Source of the DNA: an uncultured Eubacterium sp.
Lineage (GTDB): Bacteria; Bacillota; Clostridia; Lachnospirales; Lachnospiraceae
Length of the DNA stretch: 53,157 bases
Reading direction: 5' to 3'
Assembly: GCA_910584595.1 (NCBI GenBank)
Contig: CAJUBQ010000027.1
Coordinates: 1 to 53,157, forward strand
Shown: piece by piece, positions 43,633 to 50,964 of the stretch
Layout: every line of letters starts with the position of its first letter
How positions within the stretch are numbered: the stretch's first letter is position 1
The notes under the pieces: model-generated
Database searches by the model: none
The model's input: the letters and a program-made list of their open reading frames with translations, nothing else
What the model was told of the DNA's origin: nothing
Made by a program: the position numbers and the translations under genes

Positions 43633-43824
43633 ATGGATATTAAATCTGTAACGAATGAATACCTTTCACCAAAAGAAGCTGCTGAAAGGCTTGCCGTGAG
43701 TACAGGGACAATCAGGCGTCTGATTAATGGCGGGGAACTGGTGGCATACCGTTTTGGGAAGCAGATACGTATCACGGTGCAGAGTCTGGATGAATATGTA
43801 GGCAGGCAAAAAATAATTGTATAA
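43633..43824 (+). CDS. Excisionase-family HTH protein, plus strand
   Basis: This 63-residue HTH_17 protein has YLSPKEAAERLAVSTGTIRR and GELVAYRFGKQIRITVQSLD, the standard winged-helix excisionase pattern. AAGGAGCAGGGG lies before the ATG. It is divergent from the rep-like gene, whose promoter region (43474-43632) it shares. Three proteins of this type occur in the element (31548, 41955 and this one), so each probably controls a different promoter or recombination step. Confidence 0.82.
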   Translation: MDIKSVTNEYLSPKEAAERLAVSTGTIRRLINGGELVAYRFGKQIRITVQSLDEYVGRQKIIV

Positions 43825-43965
43825 GTTATGGTAGTGATATCAATGAACCATACATTAATAAAAGATAAAAATATGGGAGGATGCTATTAGAACTAAGATT
43901 AGCCATATGAATCAGGAGGTTGCTTTGTTACTTTTCAAGAGTCAGAAACGGCGGATTTCAGCCGC

Positions 43966-43994
43966 TTGACAGTAAAAATTGATTATGATAAGAT
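43966..43994 (+). promoter_or_regulatory. Promoter of the Rpn-type nuclease gene
   Basis: TTGACA (43966-43971) and TAAGAT (43989-43994) are spaced by 17 bases, about 100 bases before the gene. CGGC and GCCG form a small inverted repeat just upstream. A 20-codon frame ends at this point but is not called. Confidence 0.6.
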
Positions 43995-44095
43995 TCTTAA
44001 AAGGATAATAATCAGAGATTCTTATGTATCAGAATAAAAATATAACTTTTTTTGAAATATACAAAGATTAAGACTAAACCGGTAAGGAGGATGCC

Positions 44096-44950
44096 ATGGA
44101 ATACGGGTGGGAGAAAACGCCGGAACCAAAACGGAATGCCAAAGATACGGTATTTACCAGTTTATTTAGGAATAGGGAATATCTTTTCCAGCTGTACCAG
44201 ACGCTGCACCCGGAGGATAAAGTATCAAAGCCGGAAGATCTGGCGATTGTCACGCTGGAAAATATTATGGCAGGAGGAATCCATAATGATCTTGGATTTC
44301 AATTAAAAGAGAAATTAATTTTCTTGATAGAAGCTCAATCTACGTGGACTGTGAATATTCTTATAAGAGTTTTTATGTATATAGCAAAATCATATCAGGA
44401 TTATATATATAGGACATCACAGGATGTATATGCAAGTAAAAAGGTAGTACTGCCAAAACCAGAAATTTATGTAATATACACTGGAAACAGAAAGACAAGG
44501 CCAGAAAGTATATCGTTAGCAGAAGAGTTTTTTCCTGGAGAAGAGTGCTGTCTGGATATAAAGATCAGGGTGATTTATGACGGAAAAAAGGGAGATATTA
44601 TCAATCAGTACGTTACGTTCACAAAGATATTTGATGAACAGGTAAAGAAGCATGGGCTTGTGGAAAAGGCAGTCAGGGAAACTATTCGTATCTGCAGGGA
44701 TAGGAATGTATTGAAAAAGTATCTGGAGGGCAGGGAAAGTGAGGTAGTTAATATTATGCTTACATTATTCAGTCAGGAAGAGGTTTGGGATATGCGTGTA
44801 AGAAGCGAAAGGAAGGAAGCTGCAATTAAGACAACAATAGAGGATAGCAAGTATTTTGGAGCTACCAAACAGGATACAGTGTTAAGGCTTAGAGAAAAAT
44901 TTAATATACCGCAAGATGAAGCTGATGAAATGATAAAAGAATATTGGTAA
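44096..44950 (+). CDS. Rpn/PD-(D/E)xK nuclease family protein (transposase-like)
   Basis: This 284-residue protein has AKDTVFTSLFRNREYL at the N-terminus, then GIHNDLGFQLKEKLIFLIEAQS, in which Asp and the ExQ pair form the PD-(D/E)xK active site. A central GNRKTRPESI block follows, then a helical C-terminal region (about 195-284) ending QDEADEMIKEYW. Family members (Rpn, recombination-promoting nucleases) cleave DNA and promote RecA-independent recombination. AAGGAGGATGCC precedes the ATG. It is the last gene before attR. A truncated sister copy is in element 2. Confidence 0.85.
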   Translation: MEYGWEKTPEPKRNAKDTVFTSLFRNREYLFQLYQTLHPEDKVSKPEDLAIVTLENIMAGGIHNDLGFQLKEKLIFLIEAQSTWTVNILIRVFMYIAKSYQDYIYRTSQDVYASKKVVLPKPEIYVIYTGNRKTRPESISLAEEFFPGEECCLDIKIRVIYDGKKGDIINQYVTFTKIFDEQVKKHGLVEKAVRETIRICRDRNVLKKYLEGRESEVVNIMLTLFSQEEVWDMRVRSERKEAAIKTTIEDSKYFGATKQDTVLRLREKFNIPQDEADEMIKEYW

Positions 44951-45148
44951 CAGGATGATATTTTATTTTTACATTGAGCATACCCGATTTAAAAATCGTT
45001 ACAAAAAATGTTACAAAAAATTATGAAGATAAAAAGTTGCCTTATATACAGAAATACATTTTTGGATGCGCAGGAACCCTCATAAAACCAGGCTTTGGAT
45101 AATTTTAGGTGCATTTGTATGATCTCGAATATATTCATGTAAAGTGAA

Positions 45149-45192
45149 TTCGGGACGCAGAGGCCGCAGGTTCAAATCCTGTCGCATCGACT
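45149..45192 (+). other. attR of element 1, shared junction with element 2
   Basis: This is an exact 44-bp copy of 30056-30099. Only the tRNA 3' part is present; the upstream flank (AAAGTGAA) is element sequence. It is followed by a decayed copy of the sequence that follows attL, so it is also the left att of a second element. Confidence 0.93.
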
Positions 45193-45239
45193 GCTAGAGG
45201 ATTTGTAGTTGAATAGTGATGAAATCCTTGGCAGGGGTG

Positions 45240-45284
45240 GCTTCGGAAACTTTCGGGTGGAGAGTTTCCGAAGCTCTTTTTTTA
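45240..45284 (+). terminator. Copy of the tRNA-Pro terminator
   Basis: GCTTCGGAAACT and AGTTTCCGAAGC form a 12-pair stem followed by CTCTTTTTTT. It is a diverged copy of the structure at 30147-30188 and shows that sequence 3' of the core was carried by both elements. Confidence 0.75.
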
Positions 45285-45319
45285 TCTTTTTGCATTAAAA
45301 ATATTCATTTTGTACGGCG

Positions 45320-45678
45320 TTACAAAAAAATCAAAATAAATCCTTAATTCCCTGAGAAAGCTCGTCCAGATCATCCGGCATTTGTTGAAATGCGCATAAA
45401 TGTTCATCGTTGTGGATATATCAGAATGGCCGAGCCAGTACTGTAGTTTTTTGGCATCCCATCCTTTGTTGATGAGCAGTGATGCACATGTGTGGCGGAG
45501 CTTGTGCAGCGTAATCTCTGGGCAGCCGAAGGCAGCAGTGGTTTTTTTGAACAGTGCGGAAATATAGTTTGGGTCGTATGAGCGTCCGTCCTCCTTCGAA
45601 TGTATGAATGGAATAAAGGCTTTTACTGTAGTTCGCATTTTTTTCTTTAGTAATGTCTGGTTCCTGTGCGCTGTCCAT
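45320..45678 (-). pseudogene. Fusion of rep-gene start to integrase-gene end (deletion scar)
   Basis: On the minus strand the frame from ATG 45678 reads MDSAQEPDITKEKNANYSKS then LYSIHTFE, matching the start of the rep-like protein at 42259-43473 (MDSVQKGHIEEEKNADYRKS). At about 45597 it switches to integrase C-terminal sequence in another frame: EDGRSYDPNYISALFKK, HKLRHTCASLL, LGHSDISTTMNIYAHFN. The last 20 or so codons of the integrase are also altered by a short deletion. Integrase catalytic Arg-I and N-terminal domains are gone, so it cannot be active. Confidence 0.85.
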
Positions 45679-45843
45679 TCTTTTCTGCTCCCTTTTTTGA
45701 GTTTGATATTTTAATTATTCTGCATTTATATAAGAAAAGAAGCTGTCATATTTTGTCAATTATCTATATGTCATTAATAAACTTATTTTTAAAGAATGAG
45801 TAGAAAAATATAAGGTTTATGTATACAACAAACGGGCATAAAT

Positions 45844-45904
45844 AAAAACTTCGTAAACGGGTATAAAATGTGTATGGCATAAATTGCTTGTTTACGAAGT
45901 TTTT
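45844..45904 (-). terminator. Bidirectional terminator after the element 2 XRE gene
   Basis: AAAAACTTCGTAAAC (45844-45858) and GTTTACGAAGTTTTT (45890-45904) form a perfect 15-pair stem with A and T tracts at both ends. Its position next to the XRE gene and its loop start (GGGTATAAAATGTG) parallel the element 1 hairpin at 35264-35319. Confidence 0.82.
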
Positions 45905-45968
45905 GCGTTGTTTTGTTTTTCGTACTGGCCTCATATAATTAATCGGATGTCTGTAGTTATTGAGGCAG

Positions 45969-46298
45969 TCAGCATTTATCTTGGAGTTCGGCCAGATTTT
46001 TAATCTGCTGCAGAGCATAATCTTGAAATTCTGGACGTAAAGTCTTGAATATTTTTACTGCTTCATCTAATTTTCTGGATTCCTCCAAGTTGTCATTGAA
46101 CATTTCTCCTTCTCCAGTCTGCAGCCAGTGTTCATTTATTTTGTATAGCTGGCACATATGGTGCAGAAGCAGATCTTTTGGCTTGACACGTCCATATTCT
46201 ATATTGCTTATTACATCACGGCTGACGCCCAGTTTTTCTCCGAATTCTCTTTGTGACAGGTGGAGTGCTTCACGCACAGATTTAATTCTGGCAGACAA
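45969..46298 (-). CDS. XRE-family repressor of element 2
   Basis: This 109-residue protein has an N-terminal helix-turn-helix (about 1-65; LSQREFGEKLGVSRDVISNI) and a short C-terminal helix (about 78-107). AAGGAGG precedes the start. It is divergent from a small-protein gene across a region with two perfect 13-bp palindromes. As in element 1 there is no peptidase domain. C-terminal residues F84, L87, Q92-D93, A95-L96, L102 and Q106 match the divergent small protein in order and spacing. Confidence 0.92.
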   Translation of the reverse strand: MSARIKSVREALHLSQREFGEKLGVSRDVISNIEYGRVKPKDLLLHHMCQLYKINEHWLQTGEGEMFNDNLEESRKLDEAVKIFKTLRPEFQDYALQQIKNLAELQDKC

Positions 46299-46349
46299 TG
46301 CTTTACCTCCTTATTATTCAAGCTGAATTCATATTACAATACAAAATGC

Positions 46350-46412
46350 GCGTTGTCAACGCAGTGGGTTTGGTTGTGGAGTGTTGACAACACCTATACA
46401 CTATGCTATATT
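46350..46412 (+). promoter_or_regulatory. Two perfect XRE-type operators over the divergent promoter
   Basis: GCGTTGTCAACGC (46350-46362) and GTGTTGACAACAC (46381-46393) are perfect palindromes with starts 31 bases apart, about three helical turns. The plus-strand promoter TTGACA (46384-46389), 17 bases, TATATT (46407-46412) has its -35 inside the second palindrome. Repression of the small-protein operon by the XRE protein is the natural reading. Confidence 0.85.
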
Positions 46413-46449
46413 GAGTTATAGACACTTTTCAATGAATGGAGGTGTGGTT

Positions 46450-46629
46450 ATGACACATGATACTGAAATTGTTAAAAAAACTGTAGAATTTAAGGAACAT
46501 TTTTTGTCATTAAACGATAAGGGGCAGGATAGCGCCCTGAATATTTTAAGGGCGCTGGAATTTGCACAATCAGTCATGTGTGAGCCGGTCGATACTAATC
46601 CAAGACAAAATACCTGTCTGCATAATTGA
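46450..46629 (+). CDS. Small divergent protein resembling the XRE C-terminus (SinI-like candidate 2)
   Basis: This 59-residue protein starts at ATG 46450, six bases after GGAGGTG; the frame is open to 46381 but upstream codons overlap the operator and promoter. Residues F18, L21, Q26-D27, A29-L30, L36 and Q40 align without gaps to the neighbouring repressor's F84, L87, Q92-D93, A95-L96, L102 and Q106. The same arrangement exists in element 1 with unrelated sequences. Interference with repressor dimerisation is inferred. The C-terminal 20 residues are unstructured in appearance. Confidence 0.75.
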   Translation: MTHDTEIVKKTVEFKEHFLSLNDKGQDSALNILRALEFAQSVMCEPVDTNPRQNTCLHN

Positions 46630-46653
46630 GTAATGAGGGAAGGGCATATTTTT

Positions 46654-47171
46654 ATGAACAAAACAAATGATGGATTATTAGATTTTGACCATCTGGCTTC
46701 AGATCAGGGCAAGGCTTCAGCTGTATCAAATCATTCATTGATGGAAAGGCTTAGAAAGCAGAATGCGGCTGTAAAAGAACTAGAAAGACTGATCTTGGCA
46801 GCTGAAAGTGATGATGATCTATTACTTTTACGGAATAAAGTGGTTGAGACCGATTATGATGATCTGGACAAAGAAGCTTTATTAATGGAGCTTGATAATT
46901 ATGTTATTAATAAAATGGCGCCTATTATAAAAGAAGCATCTTTGTTGGAAGAAAAAAGCAGGATAAAAAGAATTTATATCTGGGAGCTGCCGGCTTCGTA
47001 GTAATTGGCTTTATTGCATCTTCCTTTTTTCCAAAAGCACTGCTTATTTCTATAGTATTAGCGGTTTTGGCGCTGATTGGAAATGCAGGCGGGAAAGAAT
47101 GCAGGGCTGGTGAGGATGCAGCAAGAACCATTGAAAGATTTAGGAAAGCTGGATATCCAATTAAATATTGA
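46654..47171 (+). pseudogene. Two-part membrane protein gene with a -1 frame break
   Basis: The first part (from ATG 46654) encodes a soluble helical region of about 108 residues ending EEKSRIK. At the five-A run 46965-46969 the frame ends soon after. The -1 frame continues without a start as NLYLGAAGFVVIGFIASSFF, then ALLISIVLAVLALIGNAGG, giving two transmembrane helices, and ends IERFRKAGYPIKY at TGA 47169-47171. Together they form a sensible 170-residue C-terminally anchored protein. A true frameshift mutation, a sequencing indel or programmed slippage at ATAAAAAG are all possible. Confidence 0.65.
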
Positions 47172-47189
47172 ATCATAGGAGGATGAAAG

Positions 47190-49496
47190 ATGTTATGTCC
47201 AAATTGCGGGAATGATACACCAGATCAAGGAAAATTTTGCATAAACTGCGGGGCAGATCTTGGACTGCTGGCAGGCAGGGATGAGATGCAGGACGAAGAT
47301 GGTGTCGATAAAAACAGCATAATAGACAATTCCAAACTAATTAAAACTTGTAGCTATATAGAGATAAATAATAATATGCTGGAAATAAGCTTATTAGACA
47401 GGGAGGCAGTAGATCACTTCAAGAAAAATTATTTTCATAATGGAACATTTAATTTTCCTCTTGGACGGTATACAGTATCATACAATGAAGATGTAATAAC
47501 AAACATAAATACTGTTGCTTATTTTACATATGTCAGGGAAGACACAGTCTGGCGCTGTGAAGAAAATTATAAAAAAGAAGTTCGGGACTGGGAAAGTTTT
47601 TTTAATTCTATCACACGGATTTATCAGGATTGCATTGACCGCATAGCTTCTTTGACACTGGACTTGATGGTAGCTTCTGGAATTATGTCTTATACAGAAG
47701 ATTTCATAGAAGAAGGGCTGCTCTTAGGCAGTAATTCTGCATTTGCGCAGGCGATGCAGTCCTGCGCAGTGCAGTATGACAATATCATGTCTGAGTATGC
47801 AGCCGCAGAAGACAGGCGGGAAATGGACAGAATGATTTCTAGCAGCTCGAAATATGTTGGCGGCGGCTTTGGGCTTCGCGGTATTCTGGGTGGAATGGCT
47901 GCGGCAGGGATGGCAAATGCAGGCTCCAGTCTGGCAAACGGCATAAAGAATGGAATGTCGAAATCATCTAACAGGTCGAAAATGCGAAATGAACTTAATA
48001 AAGTGGCGAAAGACCCGTCTGTGTTAGAATGTATGCTTGCAGATATACGGGAGTGTACTCGAAATGCAGTCTTGATTTACCGTGAAGCATGTGAGAGGGA
48101 AATTCACTTTAGATTTGAAGGCTACAGCGATGAAAAAATGAGCATTCTTGGAGATAATACAATATCCTATATAGAAAACCGGGAGAAGATCTTGGAGAAT
48201 TTGTCAAAGGTACTGGCAGCTTTCCCGAAAAAGAAAGGTGTATTGGATTTTTTGGCTGAATGCTTTTATAACAATAAGGAAATTTCAATACAGCTGTTAA
48301 AATTATCTGAATTTTTGCTGTATAAAGAGGAAATGGCGAGCTATCTGACGAAATTAAAAGAAGATGACCTGCGGGATATTTATAACTTACCGGAAGATAC
48401 AATCGCTGATATATCAGAAAAATTGAACCAGCTTGTAGAAAAAGGCAGGCTGTTATCTTATGATGTCTCAGAACATACGAAAAGACTGGAAGAGCTTTTG
48501 GATAAAAAGAAAAAAGAAGAAGAGGCCAGAAAAAAGCATCAGGATGCGATTGAGCGGACAATGAAAAAATGCCTTGAAAGCGCAGAGAAAGCAGATACTG
48601 CTTTAAAAAATAATGATATGGAAACTCTGGGTGTATTAAGTGCCGCTGGCGACATGGTGGCTGAAGAGCGGTATATCCAATACTACATATCGAAAATAAG
48701 GGATGCAGATGATAATCATCTGTTTGATGCGATAGCCGACCAGTGCGGCAGTAACCGGGCAAATGACTGTATTATTGGTATTTGCTGTTATAATGGATAT
48801 GGTTCCATGAAGGATACCGAGACAGCGAAAAAGCTGCTTCTTAATTCAGCAGAATTGGGATGTACTTATGCGATGGGATATATGTCACATTTGTTGAATG
48901 CTGGAAAAGCCGGGTTTCTGGGAGAAGATACTGTTAAGAAATATCATGATATAGCACTGGAAAAAATGTCACCGTATGCCTGCATGTGGGAAGGAAAGCT
49001 GTTTTGTCAGGGTACCGCAGAGGGCGGGAGCAACAAGATTCCAAACGATTTTGAAAAAGCATTAAATTATATAGAGTTTGCGCACAAATGTGGAATAGCA
49101 GAAGCAGGCAACGTGTTCAATTATCTAATGGTACATTCTGCAGAGGAAATTAATGCTAAAAAATATACATCGGACTCCGGGTGCTACATTACTACGGCTG
49201 TATGCAATTCTTTTGGAAAGCCGGATGACTGCTGTGAACTGACTGCTTTTCGGAATTTTCGGGATTCTTATCTGTTGTCAGAATCTGAGGGAAGGCATCT
49301 GGTTGAAAGGTATTACAGAATTGCCCCTAAAATAGTACAGAATATAGATGCACTGCCGGAAAGGGACTGTATTTATTATGAAATCTGGGAAAAGTACTTG
49401 AAAAAGTGCATGAGCTCGATACAGAACAACGAACCGGAATCCTGCAAAAATACGTATGTTGAAATGGTAAGTCAGCTTGAGCAGAAGTTTTTGTAA
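47190..49496 (+). CDS. Zinc-ribbon, Sel1-repeat and CFI-box C-terminal protein
   Basis: This is a 768-residue protein. Residues 3-20 form a zinc ribbon (C3, C6, C17, C20). A Gly/Ala-rich segment (about 220-260; GGGFGLRGILGGMAAAG) may associate with membranes. A charged coiled coil follows (about 430-480), then Sel1-type repeats (about 520-640) and a CFI-box C-terminal domain (about 667-730), with GCYITTAVCNSFG, FRNFRDSYLLSESEGR and YYRIAPKIV. Sel1 repeats and zinc ribbons mediate protein contacts; the CFI-box has no known activity. AGGAGGATGAAAG precedes the ATG. It lies just after the frameshifted gene. Confidence 0.8.
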   Translation: MLCPNCGNDTPDQGKFCINCGADLGLLAGRDEMQDEDGVDKNSIIDNSKLIKTCSYIEINNNMLEISLLDREAVDHFKKNYFHNGTFNFPLGRYTVSYNEDVITNINTVAYFTYVREDTVWRCEENYKKEVRDWESFFNSITRIYQDCIDRIASLTLDLMVASGIMSYTEDFIEEGLLLGSNSAFAQAMQSCAVQYDNIMSEYAAAEDRREMDRMISSSSKYVGGGFGLRGILGGMAAAGMANAGSSLANGIKNGMSKSSNRSKMRNELNKVAKDPSVLECMLADIRECTRNAVLIYREACEREIHFRFEGYSDEKMSILGDNTISYIENREKILENLSKVLAAFPKKKGVLDFLAECFYNNKEISIQLLKLSEFLLYKEEMASYLTKLKEDDLRDIYNLPEDTIADISEKLNQLVEKGRLLSYDVSEHTKRLEELLDKKKKEEEARKKHQDAIERTMKKCLESAEKADTALKNNDMETLGVLSAAGDMVAEERYIQYYISKIRDADDNHLFDAIADQCGSNRANDCIIGICCYNGYGSMKDTETAKKLLLNSAELGCTYAMGYMSHLLNAGKAGFLGEDTVKKYHDIALEKMSPYACMWEGKLFCQGTAEGGSNKIPNDFEKALNYIEFAHKCGIAEAGNVFNYLMVHSAEEINAKKYTSDSGCYITTAVCNSFGKPDDCCELTAFRNFRDSYLLSESEGRHLVERYYRIAPKIVQNIDALPERDCIYYEIWEKYLKKCMSSIQNNEPESCKNTYVEMVSQLEQKFL

Positions 49497-49617
49497 GCTT
49501 ATGGAATTTTTATTTGGGCAGTGAAAATAGATTCTGTCATATTATAAATTGTGTTTCCTTATGCTGACAGGCGATTATAATAAAGACGGAATCTGGACAC
49601 AGAGAAAGGAGCAGCAG

Positions 49618-49830
49618 ATGAAGAAAAATACAGTATTGCATATAGCAGTTATGCTGGCAATCTGCACATTTGGGCTGTTTATAATGTCAGGCTGCGGAGA
49701 ATGTGCAGGAAAAGCAGCAGCATGCGGAGCCAAGGGATGTATTTTAGGATGTGTTTATTGCGGAGATCACGGATGTGCTTTTTGTGAAGGGTGTACGAAC
49801 AGCTGTAACCAAAGCATGGAGGAAGGCTGA
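49618..49830 (+). CDS. Cysteine-rich lipoprotein, 10 Cys in the mature 45 residues
   Basis: From ATG 49618 (preceded by AAAGGAG) this is a 70-residue precursor. The signal peptide ends in lipobox MSGC with lipidated C26. The mature part has C26, C29, C36, C41, C45, C48, C53, C56, C59 and C63, a dense regular pattern that suggests metal binding, a cluster or disulfides. Its stop is one base before the next ATG, which encodes an Lgt-like enzyme, the enzyme type that attaches lipid to such a cysteine. No family was recognised beyond the lipoprotein signal. Confidence 0.82.
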   Translation: MKKNTVLHIAVMLAICTFGLFIMSGCGECAGKAAACGAKGCILGCVYCGDHGCAFCEGCTNSCNQSMEEG

Positions 49831-49831
49831 T

Positions 49832-50581
49832 ATGCAGCCGTATCTGTGGGGAATCCCCTCATATTCCATTATGGCATCTATAGGGCTGTTTGCAATGATG
49901 CTGGCTTTATATTTTCGATGTGAAGATTTATCATTTAAAGAATTTTTAGCAATGATGCTGTTTATGGCTGTTGGCGTTGGAATCGGCAGCAAGTTTTTAT
50001 TTGTATTGACGAAGCTTCCAAAAATAGTTGATAATTTTTCCATTGTAAAGACGATTCATATTATTATTGAAAGTGGTTTTGTATTTTATGGAGGCTTGTT
50101 TGGCGCAGTCGCCGGTCTATGTATTTTTGCTAAAGCATTTAAAAAAGAAGTAAAAAATATTTTAGATGCTGTGAGTATAGGATTCGCCATTTTTCATGCT
50201 TTTGGCAGGATAGGATGTTTTATGGCGGGCTGCTGTTACGGCGTAGAATCAGACTGGGGATTTCCGATGCTGCACAGTCCAGAAGTATTAAGGATTCCAG
50301 TCCAGCTGATTGAAAGCATATGCCTTGTCGGCATTCTGTTGGTTATATTATCTGCAGAAAAATATGTGCGGGGTCGAAAATATTCTTTTTATATTTACTT
50401 AGGTATGTATGCAGTATGCCGTTTTGTTATTGAGTTTTTTAGGGGAGATGCTGTCAGGGGGATCTGGTGGCGGTTTTCTACATCGCAGTGGATTTCTCTT
50501 TTCATATTATTAATGTTTGCATTACATATGATCAAGCATAGCATAATATATGGTGTTGGAAGGTCCGGCAATAAGTCTTAA
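49832..50581 (+). CDS. lgt: Prolipoprotein diacylglyceryl transferase family protein
   Basis: This 249-residue polytopic protein (about seven helices) starts at ATG 49832 after GGAGGAAGG. Lgt features are GFVFYGGLFGAVAG, HAFGRIGCFMAGCCYG and CRFVIEFFRGD, with conserved Arg in the last two. The GRIGNFxNxE motif of E. coli Lgt reads GRIGCFMAGCCYG here, and the His of the HGG motif is Tyr, so this is the divergent Cys-containing branch. It should transfer diacylglycerol from phospholipid to a lipobox cysteine, probably that of the adjacent Cys-rich lipoprotein. Confidence 0.85.
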   Translation: MQPYLWGIPSYSIMASIGLFAMMLALYFRCEDLSFKEFLAMMLFMAVGVGIGSKFLFVLTKLPKIVDNFSIVKTIHIIIESGFVFYGGLFGAVAGLCIFAKAFKKEVKNILDAVSIGFAIFHAFGRIGCFMAGCCYGVESDWGFPMLHSPEVLRIPVQLIESICLVGILLVILSAEKYVRGRKYSFYIYLGMYAVCRFVIEFFRGDAVRGIWWRFSTSQWISLFILLMFALHMIKHSIIYGVGRSGNKS

Positions 50582-50691
50582 TGGGGGTATAAAGAAGATG
50601 AAGGGGCTGTCGCACTATGAAGTAGTGTGAAATAAAATGCCATAAGATTTAATATTAGATTACACTAGCAGATAAAAGAGGGGAGAAACAT

Positions 50692-50889
50692 ATGATAAAA
50701 ATATTATCAGTCATAATAGCGTGCATTTTAACAGTTTTGCTGGCGTGTATGCTTTATCCGGTCGCATGTTTATTTTGGATTATTGCGAGGGTTGGTATAT
50801 ATGTTGGCATAATTAGTGAATGGATTTTCAGCCATGCAAATAAAGCAGTAAAATATTTATGGGCCGATTTGCGTAATGTATCTAAGTAG
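50692..50889 (+). CDS. 65-residue membrane protein
   Basis: This protein has one long or two short hydrophobic helices (about 3-24 and 26-45) and a cationic C-terminal tail with WADLRNVSK. GAGGGGAGAAAC precedes the ATG. It follows the Lgt-like gene by 110 bases, a gap that holds only a small CACTA/TAGTG inverted repeat. No family was recognised. It may belong to the same envelope cargo. Confidence 0.6.
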   Translation: MIKILSVIIACILTVLLACMLYPVACLFWIIARVGIYVGIISEWIFSHANKAVKYLWADLRNVSK

Positions 50890-50964
50890 ATTTTGGGGTA
50901 TGTCTAAATGAAATGAGAAGAAGAATATTATATTTTACAATTCTTAATTGAAAAGGAGAGGAAT

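Larger units (their letters stand above)
30056..45192. mobile_element. Element 1: tRNA-Pro-integrated mobile element, 15.1 kb
   Basis: The unit from one att copy to the next is 15,093 bp. It is framed by exact 44-bp repeats and has an integrase next to attL. Modules in order: integrase and excisionase-like gene; cysteine-rich protein and P-loop ATPase; AT-rich two-gene cargo; XRE switch and small operon; DNA-processing block (DUF5688, BRCT, Rad52-like, YqaJ, DUF932, HTH, Rep-like); HTH and Rpn nuclease. No capsid, tail, terminase or conjugation ATPase was seen. It is best described as a mobilizable or satellite-like integrative element. Confidence 0.88.

Noticed and set aside
43906..43968. 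20-codon frame starting MNQEVALLLF
   Set aside because: It has no ribosome-binding site, and its end coincides with the promoter of the nuclease gene.
30056..45192. Intact prophage
   Set aside because: No terminase, portal, capsid, tail or lysis genes are visible; only integration, recombination and regulatory genes.
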